Positions 38,230 through 48,908 of a stretch of DNA of 64,000 bases are shown here, in pieces. A model generated the notes under the pieces. It worked only from the letters and a program-made list of their open reading frames with translations, made no database searches and had not been told where the DNA came from. Position numbers and translations under genes: made by a program. Location of the stretch: NCBI GenBank assembly GCA_024529925.1, contig JAFEUB010001068.1:1048001-1112000 (forward strand). Direction: 5' to 3'. The DNA is from Ophthalmolycus amberensis. Taxonomy: Eukaryota > Chordata > Actinopteri > Perciformes > Zoarcidae. Positions within the stretch are counted from its first letter, which is position 1, and each line of letters opens with the position of its first letter.

Positions 38230-41200
38230 TCACTTCTTGAGGGGCTGGTAGACCGAGGCGTTGGGGTCCAGGGAGGAGGGACTATTGTCCATGAACTTGG
38301 AGGAGTAGTGCGGGGCCACGGGGCTCAGGTTGCTGCCGTCTGAGGAGTAGGACAGGCTGGGCATCACCGCCATCACCTCGGCTATCTTCTGCTTCAGCTC
38401 GGCGATCTCCTGCTCCCTCTGGTGGATCTGACCTGCACGGGACGAGGCACACAAAGACGTTCAGATCACCGCGTCGAGGACCAGCTCGAGGATCACTCAT
38501 ACATACAAAGAGAGTCCTTCTTACATGTTGGTATAAGGGGTGGGTATTATGGATATAGTCCTCTATCATGGTATATATGATTATATATCACAATATGGAT
38601 ATTTATCATGATTATAGCACATTTTCTTGACAATTAACGACAGAAATGCTTGTTTTTTGGTTATTTCAGCAAATTAAAATCAAAATCAAACTTCTTCATC
38701 ACAACAATATAAAACTCCATTCAGTATTCCTGATTACTGATTTGAAACAAGAATTTCAATGTCTTGACTCAATATTTAGATGATTTCAATAATGTAGGAT
38801 GTGACTCAAGATTTCCCAATGAGACAGATCTTATCAAGTGAAAGGTAGAGAAAAAGGGTTTCTATCTCTGTGGGGTCCTTTCCATAATCTGAGGGTCAGG
38901 ACATCATCTAAAATGATAACGACCACTAAACAGTGGCGCTCGCTACCTTGTGCTATCTCCAGCTGCCTCTTGGCGTCGCCCAGTGCAGAGAAGAGGTCCA
39001 GCTTGATCCGGGTCTCAGCACTCAGGCTGTTCTCCAGGTGCTGGGTCTTCTCCTGCATGGCCGACAGCGCCGACATCAACACCTCTGTGTCCTTCTCGTT
39101 CTCTTTGTACTTCCGCAGCTCCTGCACGTGGCGGGAGAGGAAAATGAGAAAGAGCATCGGAAATGAGATGAAGACGAGATGAAAAAGCACTTTGCCTATC
39201 GGCGGCGTTGTAACAGAAGCGGCTCCTGAAACGTTACTAAAAGGGCCATAAAAGTAAGACAGACATTTTCGTGATGTAAAAGTCATTTTGTCAAGTTAGC
39301 TGTCAGAGGGGGAAAGGCTGGAGCCCTGTTTTACACTTAATATGAGCCACTAAAGTGCCGTACTCTCTAAACAAAGCTGTGCTGAATGCCTGATGCATCA
39401 GAAGGCACATGGGGTCTATTTATTCAATTACATCAATTACCAAAGCTAGAAACGGCATATCATTTTAGTAAAGTGATCACCAGCTGTTGTTCGAGACTCA
39501 AGTCGAGCAGCAGCCTGTTAATGAGAGCTTATTCACGATTACAATCACAGAATTTGAATCACGTATTGTACAATCTCTTTACTGACAAAGGAAGCAGAAC
39601 TTCACTAAGCTGAAGCTTTATGTTCTCAGAGAAAGATAAGAGAGTCTCCTCCTCCTCACCTGACACTTGCCCTCCAGATCCCGGATCTGCTCCTCCTTGA
39701 GCTTCACGTCCATGCTGAGCTTCTTGCACTCGTTCTCCAGCTCTCTGATACGACCACGCAGAGAGTCCGTCGACTCCACTCTGTTGGCCACGAGGGAAAA
39801 ACGACACATTCAATAATGGAAACAGGCAAATATGTGCAAGAGTCAACCGAGCTTTCATTTCCCGTCTCGATATTTGCCGATTCAATCCGTCCAATTAGCA
39901 GAAGCTCATGTCGATGGCAGAGAGCTGGGCTGGAGTACCTGGTGGCAGCAGCCAAAGCCACGGCTCGGGCAGCAGTGGCCTCCTCCATCTTCTTCCTCTT
40001 CCTCTCCTCAGCCAGCTGTTTCTCAGCGACGGCGCGGGCCTCCTGCTCGGCCTTCAGCCTCTTCTCCAGCTGGGAGATGGTCTGCTTGTCCTTCTGCTTG
40101 GCCTGGACGGCGCTGTGGAGCCTACAGGGTGGAGGGAGAACGTGGTCAACCAGGCTGGAGCATGAGATGAAACACACGCACTGAGATGAAATGAGGAGTC
40201 GTGGTCCGTAATGAAGCTTTTCAGGAGGAAGTGACGCACTGTGAATCCCAGCTGAGCCGACATCCCTGAAAGCTGCTGTGTGGTGGGATGCACTACCAAC
40301 AGGGTAGAGAACCCAGAGCTCAAGTTTTTACAATACTGCATACTCTGCGAGTACACTGCACATGTACGCACTTGTTTTGGAGCAGCTCGTTGTCCTGGCG
40401 GAGCTGGCCCAGTTCGGAGCGCAGGCTGCGGTCCTGGCTGCTCAGAGAGGAGACCTGACTCCGCAGCTCCGACTCCAACTGCCGGTTGGCCTGAAGATCG
40501 GCCTTCAGACGCTTCACGTCCTGCTCCAGCCTTTCAGAAGCAGAAAAGAAAGGAGGCGCGAGATCATCAAAAAGGCAAAAAAAAGTCTCCTGTAAGTAGT
40601 CCAGTACAGAGACAATCACTCCATTATTGTATTAGTGTGTCTTACCGTACGAGAGCTTCCGGCTTGCCCAGCTGGTTGTTGGGGATGCAGTTCTCCACCG
40701 GGTCCTTCTGCCCTTTCCCCGCCCCCTTCTGCTTCTTCTCATTCTTACTGGTGGAGGAACCCGGCGGGACGCTGCCATTTGAAGAACTGTGGTTCCGCGG
40801 GGACGAGTTGGAAATGTTACCCCCCCCTCCGCCGGCATTTTTGTAGTTCTTCCCCGCCCCCGCCGTTTCCTCTTTAGAGGCCGAGTGCGTGTTGGCGTTG
40901 GCGTCGGCGTGCGTGTTCTCTCCTGCCAGGTCGTTATTCAGTCTCTTCGCCCCGACGTAGTTCTCTATATACTCCGCCTCCTGCAGTTTGGAGTCCAGTG
41001 CGTGTATAATACTGTTGTTATTGATTCCAACCGCGTTCTGTTTTTTGCCCTCGCGCTCTTTCGCGGTACTGTCCTTCCCTTTTTCCCGGTACTCCAGCTC
41101 TGGCAGCGGGACTGGAGTGCTTTTCTTTCCAGGAGGTGCTCCGTTCTGGGATATAACGGCAGGGTTCCACCTCAGAGATCCCTTTAGCTAAAGCAGCTGG

Positions 41201-43667
41201 AGGAGAGCACACGTAGGCAGCGTTAAGGACACATACAAGCAGAGTTATCCAAATTCTAAAGCAATCTGGGAACATGACCATAGACATAGATTGAAAGAAG
41301 GTCTTTGTGAGTGCGAGTCAAAACAGAGAACATCTCCGAACAGCAGGCTTTTCCAGGAATACTTTCTGCTTTCTATTAACTGCAACATAGACTCTAAACT
41401 CTGGGGCATTTGAGCATTCAGTTTGAGTCGTTTCTGCTGTCGGTAAAATTCTAGCGCGGACAAAACATCTGGGCCGAGACCTCCTGAAAAGTCTCGGTCT
41501 GGTTCTGTGTTTGTTTGCAAAGCAGACCAACCCCGGGATCATGAGATAGTAGACAGCAAACACCTGTCCTCTTTGTTTCCCCTACACATGAGTGAGCTGC
41601 TGACATTGTAATAGGGTTGTGTGTGTGTCTCACCCTCCTCTGCCTCCCTCTCCTGTCTCTGCAGCATCTGTTGCTCTGGCGGTAGAGCCTGCAGTAGAAG
41701 CTGCATGTAGAACTCGTTCTCCTTCTGCACCTCCTTCTGTTTCCTCAGTCGCATCTTGTAGCTAACGTAGCTCTTAAAGCCGAAGCCCAGGGTGACCACC
41801 GGATAGCCGATACTGGGAGGTGGAGAGAAACACAGCGTCGCCTTTAAATATAAGAGCGTCCTTATATTTTTAGGCATGAAATATTGAAGCATGTGCTATT
41901 TTATCATGACTTTCTTTGCTGTTAGTGCACGGACAAAAAGCCTCTCCTATGGCGTTTACCAGTGAGCAGCAAAGGGTCGACACAGGTCCACGTGAAAGTT
42001 CTTCAGATCTTTGAACCGGATGGCAGCTTCGATGTACACAAACAGGATCCACAGCGAAACAGTCGGTAGACAGACTCCTCTTTCTGCGGGAAAGTAAGAG
42101 AAAAAAACTGGCACTGAAAGAAACATGGCAACTATGGATTTCTCGTGAGTCTTTGAGATGAAAGCGGCCGTTTGGCCCGGCAGAGACACGAAGGGTACGC
42201 AGGAAACGTGGACTGACCTGTGTGCCAGACGTACTGGACCCAGACGTAGGTGCTGGCAGCGAAAAACAGCCATTGGACGGGGATGAAGAGGAGGCAGATG
42301 ATGTCCGACGTAAACGCCACGCACACGAAGAAAACAGAGAACGCCTAGGTGTAGGAGGAAGACACGGACAATTAAATATGGCGTAACAACTCTGCATGAA
42401 TACAGTACACATGCATATGTAATAATATAGTGGCATGTGCACACAATGTACTAAAAGATTGTCTTGTTTCCCATCCACCACTACCATGTAAAGACAGTAC
42501 ATGTTTTTTCAGTTGCATATAGGCTACGTGCATTGGAGATGCATTTAATCTTTATTGTGCATCATCAGACCACCTCATAGCATTTAAGTTCATATCAGGT
42601 GGACAAGGGGGTTCGTGTAAACAAAGCTCTTACTAGTCCCTGGTATCTGAAGGAGTCGTAGACACTTCGAATGAAAAGCCAGAAGGGCCACAGGTACTCG
42701 AACCTGAACTCCAGCACAAAGTCGGCCAGCAGAACTAACACCCACACGACCAGGAACTTCAGGTACAGGAACGTACTGCGTGAGAGGATGTTACAAAAAT
42801 AAAGACACAAGAAAGAAACAGAGGATTTAGGCGGCATCATAACACGCATCAGGTTTTTACAAGGCCCTCTCCAGTGTTACCTCAAGTTCATACTGTATTT
42901 GGAGGCAGATACAAATATGATAGCTATAAAGAGAGCGCCTGTATGTATGTGTGTCATGTCTGGACATGACACACATACATACTGACGCTGGTTTCTTTCA
43001 TCTGGCTTGCCGTCCACAGATCTAGAGGTAAAGACACGCTGCTGTGACAGTGCATCTCCTACACGTGCTTTGTTCCAGTTTGACCCAAAACAAATTTTGG
43101 GATTATTGTTTCTCTGTCGTATTCAAATTTTAGACCGCTGACGGACAAAGCACAGGTGAGAGCCCCGCCATCGGCGTACACCCCGGACTTCAAAACGAGC
43201 GCCCCCCTGACATTGCTGCTGTCATCTCAACCCTCGAGCGTCATTATTCTCTCAAATTCACGCTTTTTTAAACAGAAAAAATAATAATGGAGAGATTTGC
43301 ATTGAGCGGAATCTGTTACAATTCATATTTAAATCCCAATTTCATTTTTATTTTACGCCAGAATTTGAATTTAACCATCAAGCCAGAGAGAAATAAAAGC
43401 ACCAAATACAACACAAATAAGGTTAGGCCTATAATAATTCTGACATAAAGCGAGCATGTTCATTTTAGCTCGTTAGCAACAACCAACGCGTGTTTAAAAC
43501 ATAAACGCAGCCTCGTCTTGACATATGCAGAGCGGCGCCATTGTTACACAAAAACGTCCCAGAAGCCCCCTTCTTTTTTTTTCGTACCTGCTATATATAC
43601 CCTCAGTGATTCGGTTCCGTTTTAACGGCCGTCGGAGTTTGCTGCAGTCCGCATTGCGCCGCTTCAT
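38230..43667 (-). CDS. maco1: Macoilin (MACO1/TMEM57), with an apparent 1-base frameshift in exon 6
   Basis: Eleven coding exons: 43588-43667, 42634-42775, 42218-42344, 41960-42083, 41634-41812, 40646-41187, 40372-40530, 40121-39939, 39660-39780, 38947-39121 and 38230-38432. Macoilin is an ER multi-pass protein linked to neuronal function. The start MKRRNADCSKLRRPLKRNRI is as in human. Hydrophobic segments FLYLKFLVVWVLVLLADFVL, AFSVFFVCVAFTSDIICLLF and LPTVSLWILFVYIEAAIRF follow. After a low-complexity linker come coiled coils (LEQDVKRLKADLQ to QTISQLEKRLKAEQE), ending in DPNASVYQPLKK. Exon lengths sum to 2035 nt, one more than a multiple of 3. The surplus base maps to a CCC at 41162-41164: reading CC instead joins KGISEVEP to AVISQNGAPPGKK and gives 677 aa (human 664). 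Confidence 0.96.
42941..42982. repeat. Perfect 42-bp palindrome in maco1 intron 1
   Basis: Arm 42941-42960 (GTATGTATGTGTGTCATGTC) and arm 42963-42982 are exact reverse complements separated by TG. It could form a hairpin or cruciform. Confidence 0.9.
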
Positions 43668-43730
43668 CCTCCCCCTGTTTGGTTCACTGGTGATATCGGT
43701 CTGGTGGTGGCTGTGGCTGTAACTGGAAAT

Positions 43731-44020
43731 GTCATCCGCTCATCCTCAATGTTCCCACTTCTTCAATTATCCAACCATTGTTGTTGTTTTACGCACATGA
43801 AACAAAGAAATAAATAAAAACAGTCCCGCTGAAGGCCCCTCCCCCTTTCTCGACACGCAGCGTCCCCCCTTGCTGGCGACTGACGTCATTACGTCGTCGG
43901 TCGGAAAGCGTCGGAAAACATGGCTGCCCCCCTGCGAGTCGATACGTTTCTCTCAATTTTACGTGTTTAACGGTCGCTTCTGAACGGTAAGTGTAATAAT
44001 AATTGGTTACCGGGGTCTTG
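43731..44020. repeat. Promoter tandem repeat, copy A
   Basis: Spans CGCTCATCCTCAATGTTCCC, a CCCGCTGAAGGCCCCTCCCC block, the CRE, the YY1-like ATG element, TGCGAGTCGATACGTTTCTC and a gtaagtg splice donor at 43987. It recurs as copy B directly downstream. Confidence 0.88.
43920..43970 (+). other. uORF in putative srfbp1 5' exon, copy A (16 codons plus stop)
   Basis: The ATG inside the YY1-like element opens MAAPLRVDTFLSILRV and then TAA. If copy A is the used first exon, this uORF precedes the main start at 44754 and could reduce its translation (inference). Confidence 0.4.
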
Positions 44021-44300
44021 TCATGTCACCCGCTCATCCTCAATGTTCCCACCTCTTCAATTATCCACTATTGTTGTTGTTTTATGCACATGAAATAAAT
44101 AAATAAATAAAAACAGTCCCGCTGAAGGCCCCTCCCCCTTTCACCACACGCTGCGTGTGACGTCCTGACGTCGGTCGGTCGGATTGCGTTGGAAAACATG
44201 GCTGCCACCCTGCGAGTCGATACGTTTCTCTAAATTGTAAGTGTTTAACGGTCGCTTCTGAACGGTAAGTGTAATAATATCGGGTTACGGGGATCTTGTT
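44021..44300. repeat. Promoter tandem repeat, copy B
   Basis: Second copy, offset 278-294 bp from copy A, with scattered substitutions. The full CRE of copy A is replaced by half-sites. The equivalent donor gtaagtg is at 44265, and a new GTAAGTG also appears at 44237. Confidence 0.88.
44198..44233 (+). other. uORF in putative srfbp1 5' exon, copy B (11 codons plus stop)
   Basis: Equivalent ATG in copy B reads MAATLRVDTFL and then TAA, shortened by a substitution. Confidence 0.4.
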
Positions 44301-44753
44301 TTAGTTTACGGAGCCGCAGGTTGTTAAGTTAACGCCGCTGCCGTGTAAAATAAGCCGATATACGTACGACGTTACTTGGTAAAAGTTACCCACGCTGGTC
44401 TCAACCACGTTTGTTTGGCAGCCTTTTCTCCCTCAGCAGAGATGTTTCAAAGTCTCAAGTTTATTCAGCCTGCGACGTCACATGAGACAATTTAATATAA
44501 TTTCTCGATAAAACAGTGTTTTAATGCGAATGTGTTATGGGTAGTTTTAATGCGGCATTACCTATTTCACCATTTTATTAAATAACGTTTTGGTTGTTGC
44601 CGTTGACAAGTTATCATCTAAGATTCTTTATATTTTTTTTCTTGTTTATTGTAAAATAGTGTATGTACATTGAGAGCGGAGTGGAAACCGGAACCAAATT
44701 AAAGCTGAGTCTGATTCTGAAGATGGCTAATGTTTCAACAGATCTTATTCACC

Positions 44754-46509
44754 ATGGACATGGTAGATGAAATGATACCACCGGCTGAGGAAAAAGAGAG
44801 GCAGCAGGAAGAGATTGAGGAGGAAGAAGCAGAAGATTTAGGAGGAGAAGATGACGCTGCAGATGAGGAAGGAGAGAAGGAGGGAGATGATGAAGAACCG
44901 AAAGGTGGGGATGAACAGGAAGTCAAAGCTATCCCACAGGCTGCAAAAAAAAAAAAAAAAAGAATTCCATTGCACAAAAAAAAACCCAAAGAGAGAAAGA
45001 AGGACGAGGTTCTGAACCTCAACAACGAGGTGGTGAGGATGAGGAAGGAGGTGAAGAGGGTGAGGGCTTTGGCCAGCAGAAGGTTGATGCGGCAGATCGC
45101 TGCGCTGAAGAAGAAGAAGGGCAAAGAGATGGAGATTGAGAGGAATCAGAGAAGAGCTGCCAGACTGCTGGAGGAGATCCACGCCATGAAGACCCTCTCA
45201 CCAGACCTGGTAGGCATCTTAATACCTTCTGTTCATCCATTACTGGTAGAAATGTTGACATGTGTCTAATTGGATTGTCTCCCCCCTGTTTCCAGGTGAC
45301 AAAGACAGCCTTGCAGAAGGATCTACACTTCGACCAGGTGTGCAAAGACCCCAAGTCTACCATCGCCGACCGGGCCACAGCGCGCATCGCCACTCACCCT
45401 CAGTTCAACAAGAAGATCGAGGAGATCAAAGCTGCCGTGAAAGCCTTCAAAGAGGAGCGGATGAAGGGTGGAAAGCAGGGAGGGAAGGAAAAGGTGCAAA
45501 ATAAAGGTGGGAATGTGACTACACAGTCAACAGAGCGAAAGAGCGAGAAAAAAGAGGATATTATAGTGGAGCAAAAGGAAATCCTAGATAAAGAGGAAGG
45601 AGATGATATTCCTAAAGACACTCAAGATGCAACTGTTGCCGAACCTGAAAAGGAAACCGTGAAAGCAAGTCCTTCAGCTGATATTGCGGATGGTCAAAGA
45701 AAGAGATACCAGAGGCTAAGAATGTAATATTAGCATCAGTAAAAGGCAGTGAAGGAAAGGACGTTGTGAAAAATACACCTCAAGCTAAACATGCAGAAAA
45801 GAAACCCGATCCTCAGTCTGCACCTGAAGTGCTCCAGAAAAAGGAGGATGAGGAAGAGAGTGATCTAGAGGCATCAGATGATGAAGAGAAAGAGTACTTT
45901 GATGACAGCACAGAGGAACGTTTCCACAAGCAGTCCTCCCAGTCCGAGGAGAGCGACGACGGCTTCTTTGTGGGAAAAGTGAGCAAATTCAAGAAGAAGA
46001 AGAATAAGCAGGAAAGTGTAGAAGGGGACAAGGCCGATGAGCGGCGTGAAGGGAACAGTTCAGACCGGGTCCAGAGGGAACTGGATGAGCTCGAGTCCAG
46101 GCTGAGTTCTAAAGGGACCTCTCTTCAGTCTGTCTTTTGTTCTACCCTCTCTTCGTCTAAGCTGGGCGGGGGCAGAGGGAGAGGTGGGGATAGATTTAGG
46201 GGCCAAGGGAAACCACAGGGGGGGCGTGGTCTAGATCGAGATTTCAGTAAACAACCCAAGTTCCAAAGGCAGGAGAGAGGAGCAGAGAGACATCCAGGGT
46301 CCAAGTACAGCAAGCCCGAGTCCTTTCCCTCTGTGGGCAGAGGGAGGGGGCGAGGGCGAGGCAGGGGTGGAGGCGGAGGTGTCTTTACCCATCAGGAACC
46401 ACAGCAGGCACTGCATCCATCGTGGGAGGCCAGTAAGAAAAGGAAGGAGCATCATGGACAAATCCTGGCCTTCCAGGGGAAGAAGATCAAGTTTGACGAT
46501 GATGACTGA
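44754..46509 (+). CDS. srfbp1: Serum response factor-binding protein 1 (BUD22 family), with an apparent 1-base frameshift
   Basis: Coding exons 44754-45209 and 45296-46509, joined GACCTG|gtaggc to tttccag|GTGACAAAG in phase 0. The start is chosen for its CACCATGG context, just after a tttcaacag acceptor at 44741. It is related to yeast Bud22 (small-subunit ribosome biogenesis) and binds SRF in mammals. The BUD22 core is [19 protein letters not shown] and [18 protein letters not shown]. The C-terminus has [20 protein letters not shown]-rich repeats, then [13 protein letters not shown] and [12 protein letters not shown]. An acidic then Lys-rich N-terminal stretch of about 77 residues precedes the position where the human protein begins. 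Exon 2 is 1214 nt, one short of a codon multiple: the frame shifts near 45694-45700 (GGTCAAAGAAAG). One more A would join ADIADGQ to KKEIPEAKN and give 556 aa. Confidence 0.94.
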
Positions 46510-47150
46510 AACCGTTTGTTTATTAACGCTGAAAACATTTAGTTTGAGTGTCGTACACACCACATTTGTCTGGTCCTTGTTATCTGGTACACGAGTGAGG
46601 CGTAAACGTCGTCACTCGGTATGTTGGAGGCTCAATACTAGTGGAGATGATCTTTGAGAAGATTTGTTTGTATTCAATATCAAGAGAAATGTGTTAATTA
46701 TTTTTATTCCCAAATAAGATTTAATTCTAAATTGTGAAATGCATCACCTGAAGCATGTCATTTGTCAAGAAATATATTTACTAGTTAACAGTTTGAAGTA
46801 CAAGTAATTTGTAAGAGGGCCAATTCTGTTAGAAATGTATATTTGGGAAGTGATCTTTTTTTTATGTTTTGAAGAAAGTATATATAAACCTGTACACAAT
46901 TTCACTGCTTTGTCCTAAATTGTAATTAGGGTCCAGTTATTGTATATCACACAGTTATTTTATAGTGACAGACCTTTTGCAACAGGATCTTTGACTTTTG
47001 GTACTTGTCCCTCACCAAGATGTGTTTAAACAATATGAAGTTTATATATCTGCAGTTTTATTGTACTTTGCTGTCATTATTTCAAGAAGAAACTTAATTA
47101 AATGCAACATGACATCTCAATCATAAAAACATCAATGTAGCAGATAAAGT
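46510..47150 (+). other. srfbp1: Probable srfbp1 3' UTR
   Basis: AT-rich stretch after the srfbp1 stop. An ATTAAA at 47097-47102 is the best polyadenylation signal before the next promoter. No coding signal. Confidence 0.45.
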
Positions 47151-47212
47151 AACACTATTACTTACGTGACTGTTTTAAAATAACAGTAATCCGCTTTGTC
47201 GCGGAGCTTTGC

Positions 47213-47345
47213 AGCCATTGGTCGACCACAGCTGCGTCAGACGTATACGTCACTGCGTACACAGGGTGACAGCCAATAGTGGTTCACATGCAAATTTGGT
47301 TTGAAAACGGTCGCGGGCACTCGGCAGTTTCGCGCGAAGAATATC
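47213..47345 (+). promoter_or_regulatory. Cell-cycle-type promoter of the E2F gene
   Basis: Ordered elements: inverted CCAAT (ATTGG 47217-47221), CCAAT (47273-47277), perfect octamer ATGCAAAT (47288-47295), CHR-like TTTGAA (47300-47305) and palindromic E2F site TTTCGCGCGAA (47328-47338). Activator E2F genes are known to be E2F-autoregulated, which fits the gene downstream. Confidence 0.65.
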
Positions 47346-48908
47346 TCGTGCTGGCTGTCACCTTGATTATAATATTTATTAGTGGAGGTACTTTTCTCAA
47401 GACAGAGATGGATACGGAGCGATATATATATTACATACATAATCCTCCCCGGGCCCGGGACAGACGTTACAGCACGGAGGAGTTCAGGTACCGGTACCGT
47501 AAAATCCGATTATCCATATGTTACGTCGGCAGTAAAATCGACCCAAATGCTGGGTCGATTGGATGGAAAAGTTAACATAAACATGCTAATATGCTAAAAT
47601 GCTAAGTTTCTTGCTGAGTAGAATCGACGTCGCATACCACATTGTCCATGTTAACGTTAACACATCACCCATCTTCATCTGGGTTCTAACGGTTTACGTT
47701 CAGGTAACGTAAAAAACGCGTAACGTTAGCCGTAGCCGCACGTGTGGACGTGTTTATTGTGTAATCTTTCTGAGCTTCTTTCTCTTGGTAGATTTAAATA
47801 TTTCTAATGATGTTCTACGCTTTGCAACATATCTCTAGCTGCTCGTGTGGTTAGTCATATTAGACACCGGGTCACAGTGTATTTTCTCTGCGACATCAGC
47901 ACCATTTGTAACTCGAAATACAACTTTACTTAGCATTCGTCAAGTACACGGAGAGCACTGTCGTTGTTAAAGGAAGTGCTGAATCTGTCTTCAGAATAAA
48001 GGCAAATTAAAAATTGTCACTAAGTAAATGTGGAGGGATACACTGCTTACTGACCGAAAACAGAGATCATATAACCTATATAGCTACTTAAATGTAAAAT
48101 ACAGTTCTAAATGACAGGGAAAAACGGTTTGGCTCCTCAAAATAAAAGAACCGTGCTAACGTTCCTTGGAAGTTTATCAGGGAAAGCCTGTTGTAACGTT
48201 GCATGTATGCCGATGTCTTTGCTTTTCATACAATATATGTCCCGCATTAGTTTCACGTTTTATGGTTGTGTGAAAATGTATAACTATGTCGTGTGGTAGT
48301 TGCGTGCTTTTATTTTGAAGGTTAATCTGTGAAGCTCCAGCTACATTAATGTATTTCCGGTAACTTTACGCTCGTTTTTTTACCTTTGGAGCTGAGGCAT
48401 CACACCGCGCCTTGTCGGAGCATACTTTTGCGCACTTTTGTTCTTTGAGTGCCGCACACGCTGACAGCGCACTTTAACAACCGAGTATTCTGTGGGAGTA
48501 CAGTGGTAAGCAGGTTTAACTGTAAAAACCGCTCTGTGTTCATTAATGCTGGACGCAAACTCACGTTACTGGTAGGCCGTGGGTGAGCGTGGGAGGGGGA
48601 TGGGGAGATGTTGTTCCAACTAGCTAAAAACACTGGTGAGGGAGGCTAGCCCCCAGGTAATGACAATCCTTGTTAGCAAGGGAATAAACTCCTCCACATG
48701 AGCATAATATTTAATGCATTGCCGCAGTCATTGCTTCTAACTACATGCAGATTGAGTCACAAGTTAATGCAGTGGGTTCATGACAAGTTTATAATGCATT
48801 ATCGCCCAAAATGGCTGCCCTGTGACAACTTGATGCAATGAGATAATTGGCAATTAAAAGTTTTATAATGCATGATATTTGTAACACACAATGTCTTATT
48901 TTGCTCAG

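Larger units (their letters stand above)
43668..44300. promoter_or_regulatory. Bidirectional maco1/srfbp1 promoter region
   Basis: The maco1 ATG (43667, minus) and the first putative srfbp1 exon (plus, ending 43986) lie about 250 bp apart in CpG-containing DNA with no TATA box in the expected place. A full CRE (TGACGTCA) is at 43881-43888. Two YY1-like AACATGGCTGCC elements occur at 43918-43929 and 44196-44207. CRE half-sites TGACGTCC and TGACGTCG occur near 44158-44173. These are features of divergent housekeeping promoters. Confidence 0.7.

Noticed and set aside
40280..40846. 188-codon plus-strand frame
   Set aside because: Antisense to maco1 exons 6 and 7, which are GC-rich and leave several frames open.
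41018..41287. Minus-strand frame giving KGISEVEPCRYIPERS as the true maco1 reading
   Set aside because: Only its first residues fit macoilin; the conserved downstream sequence is in the adjacent frame up to the exon 6 donor.
47279..47575. 98-codon frame over the E2F promoter as the E2F N-terminus
   Set aside because: It starts upstream of the E2F site and CHR, has no E2F similarity and no in-phase donor to the exon at 48909.
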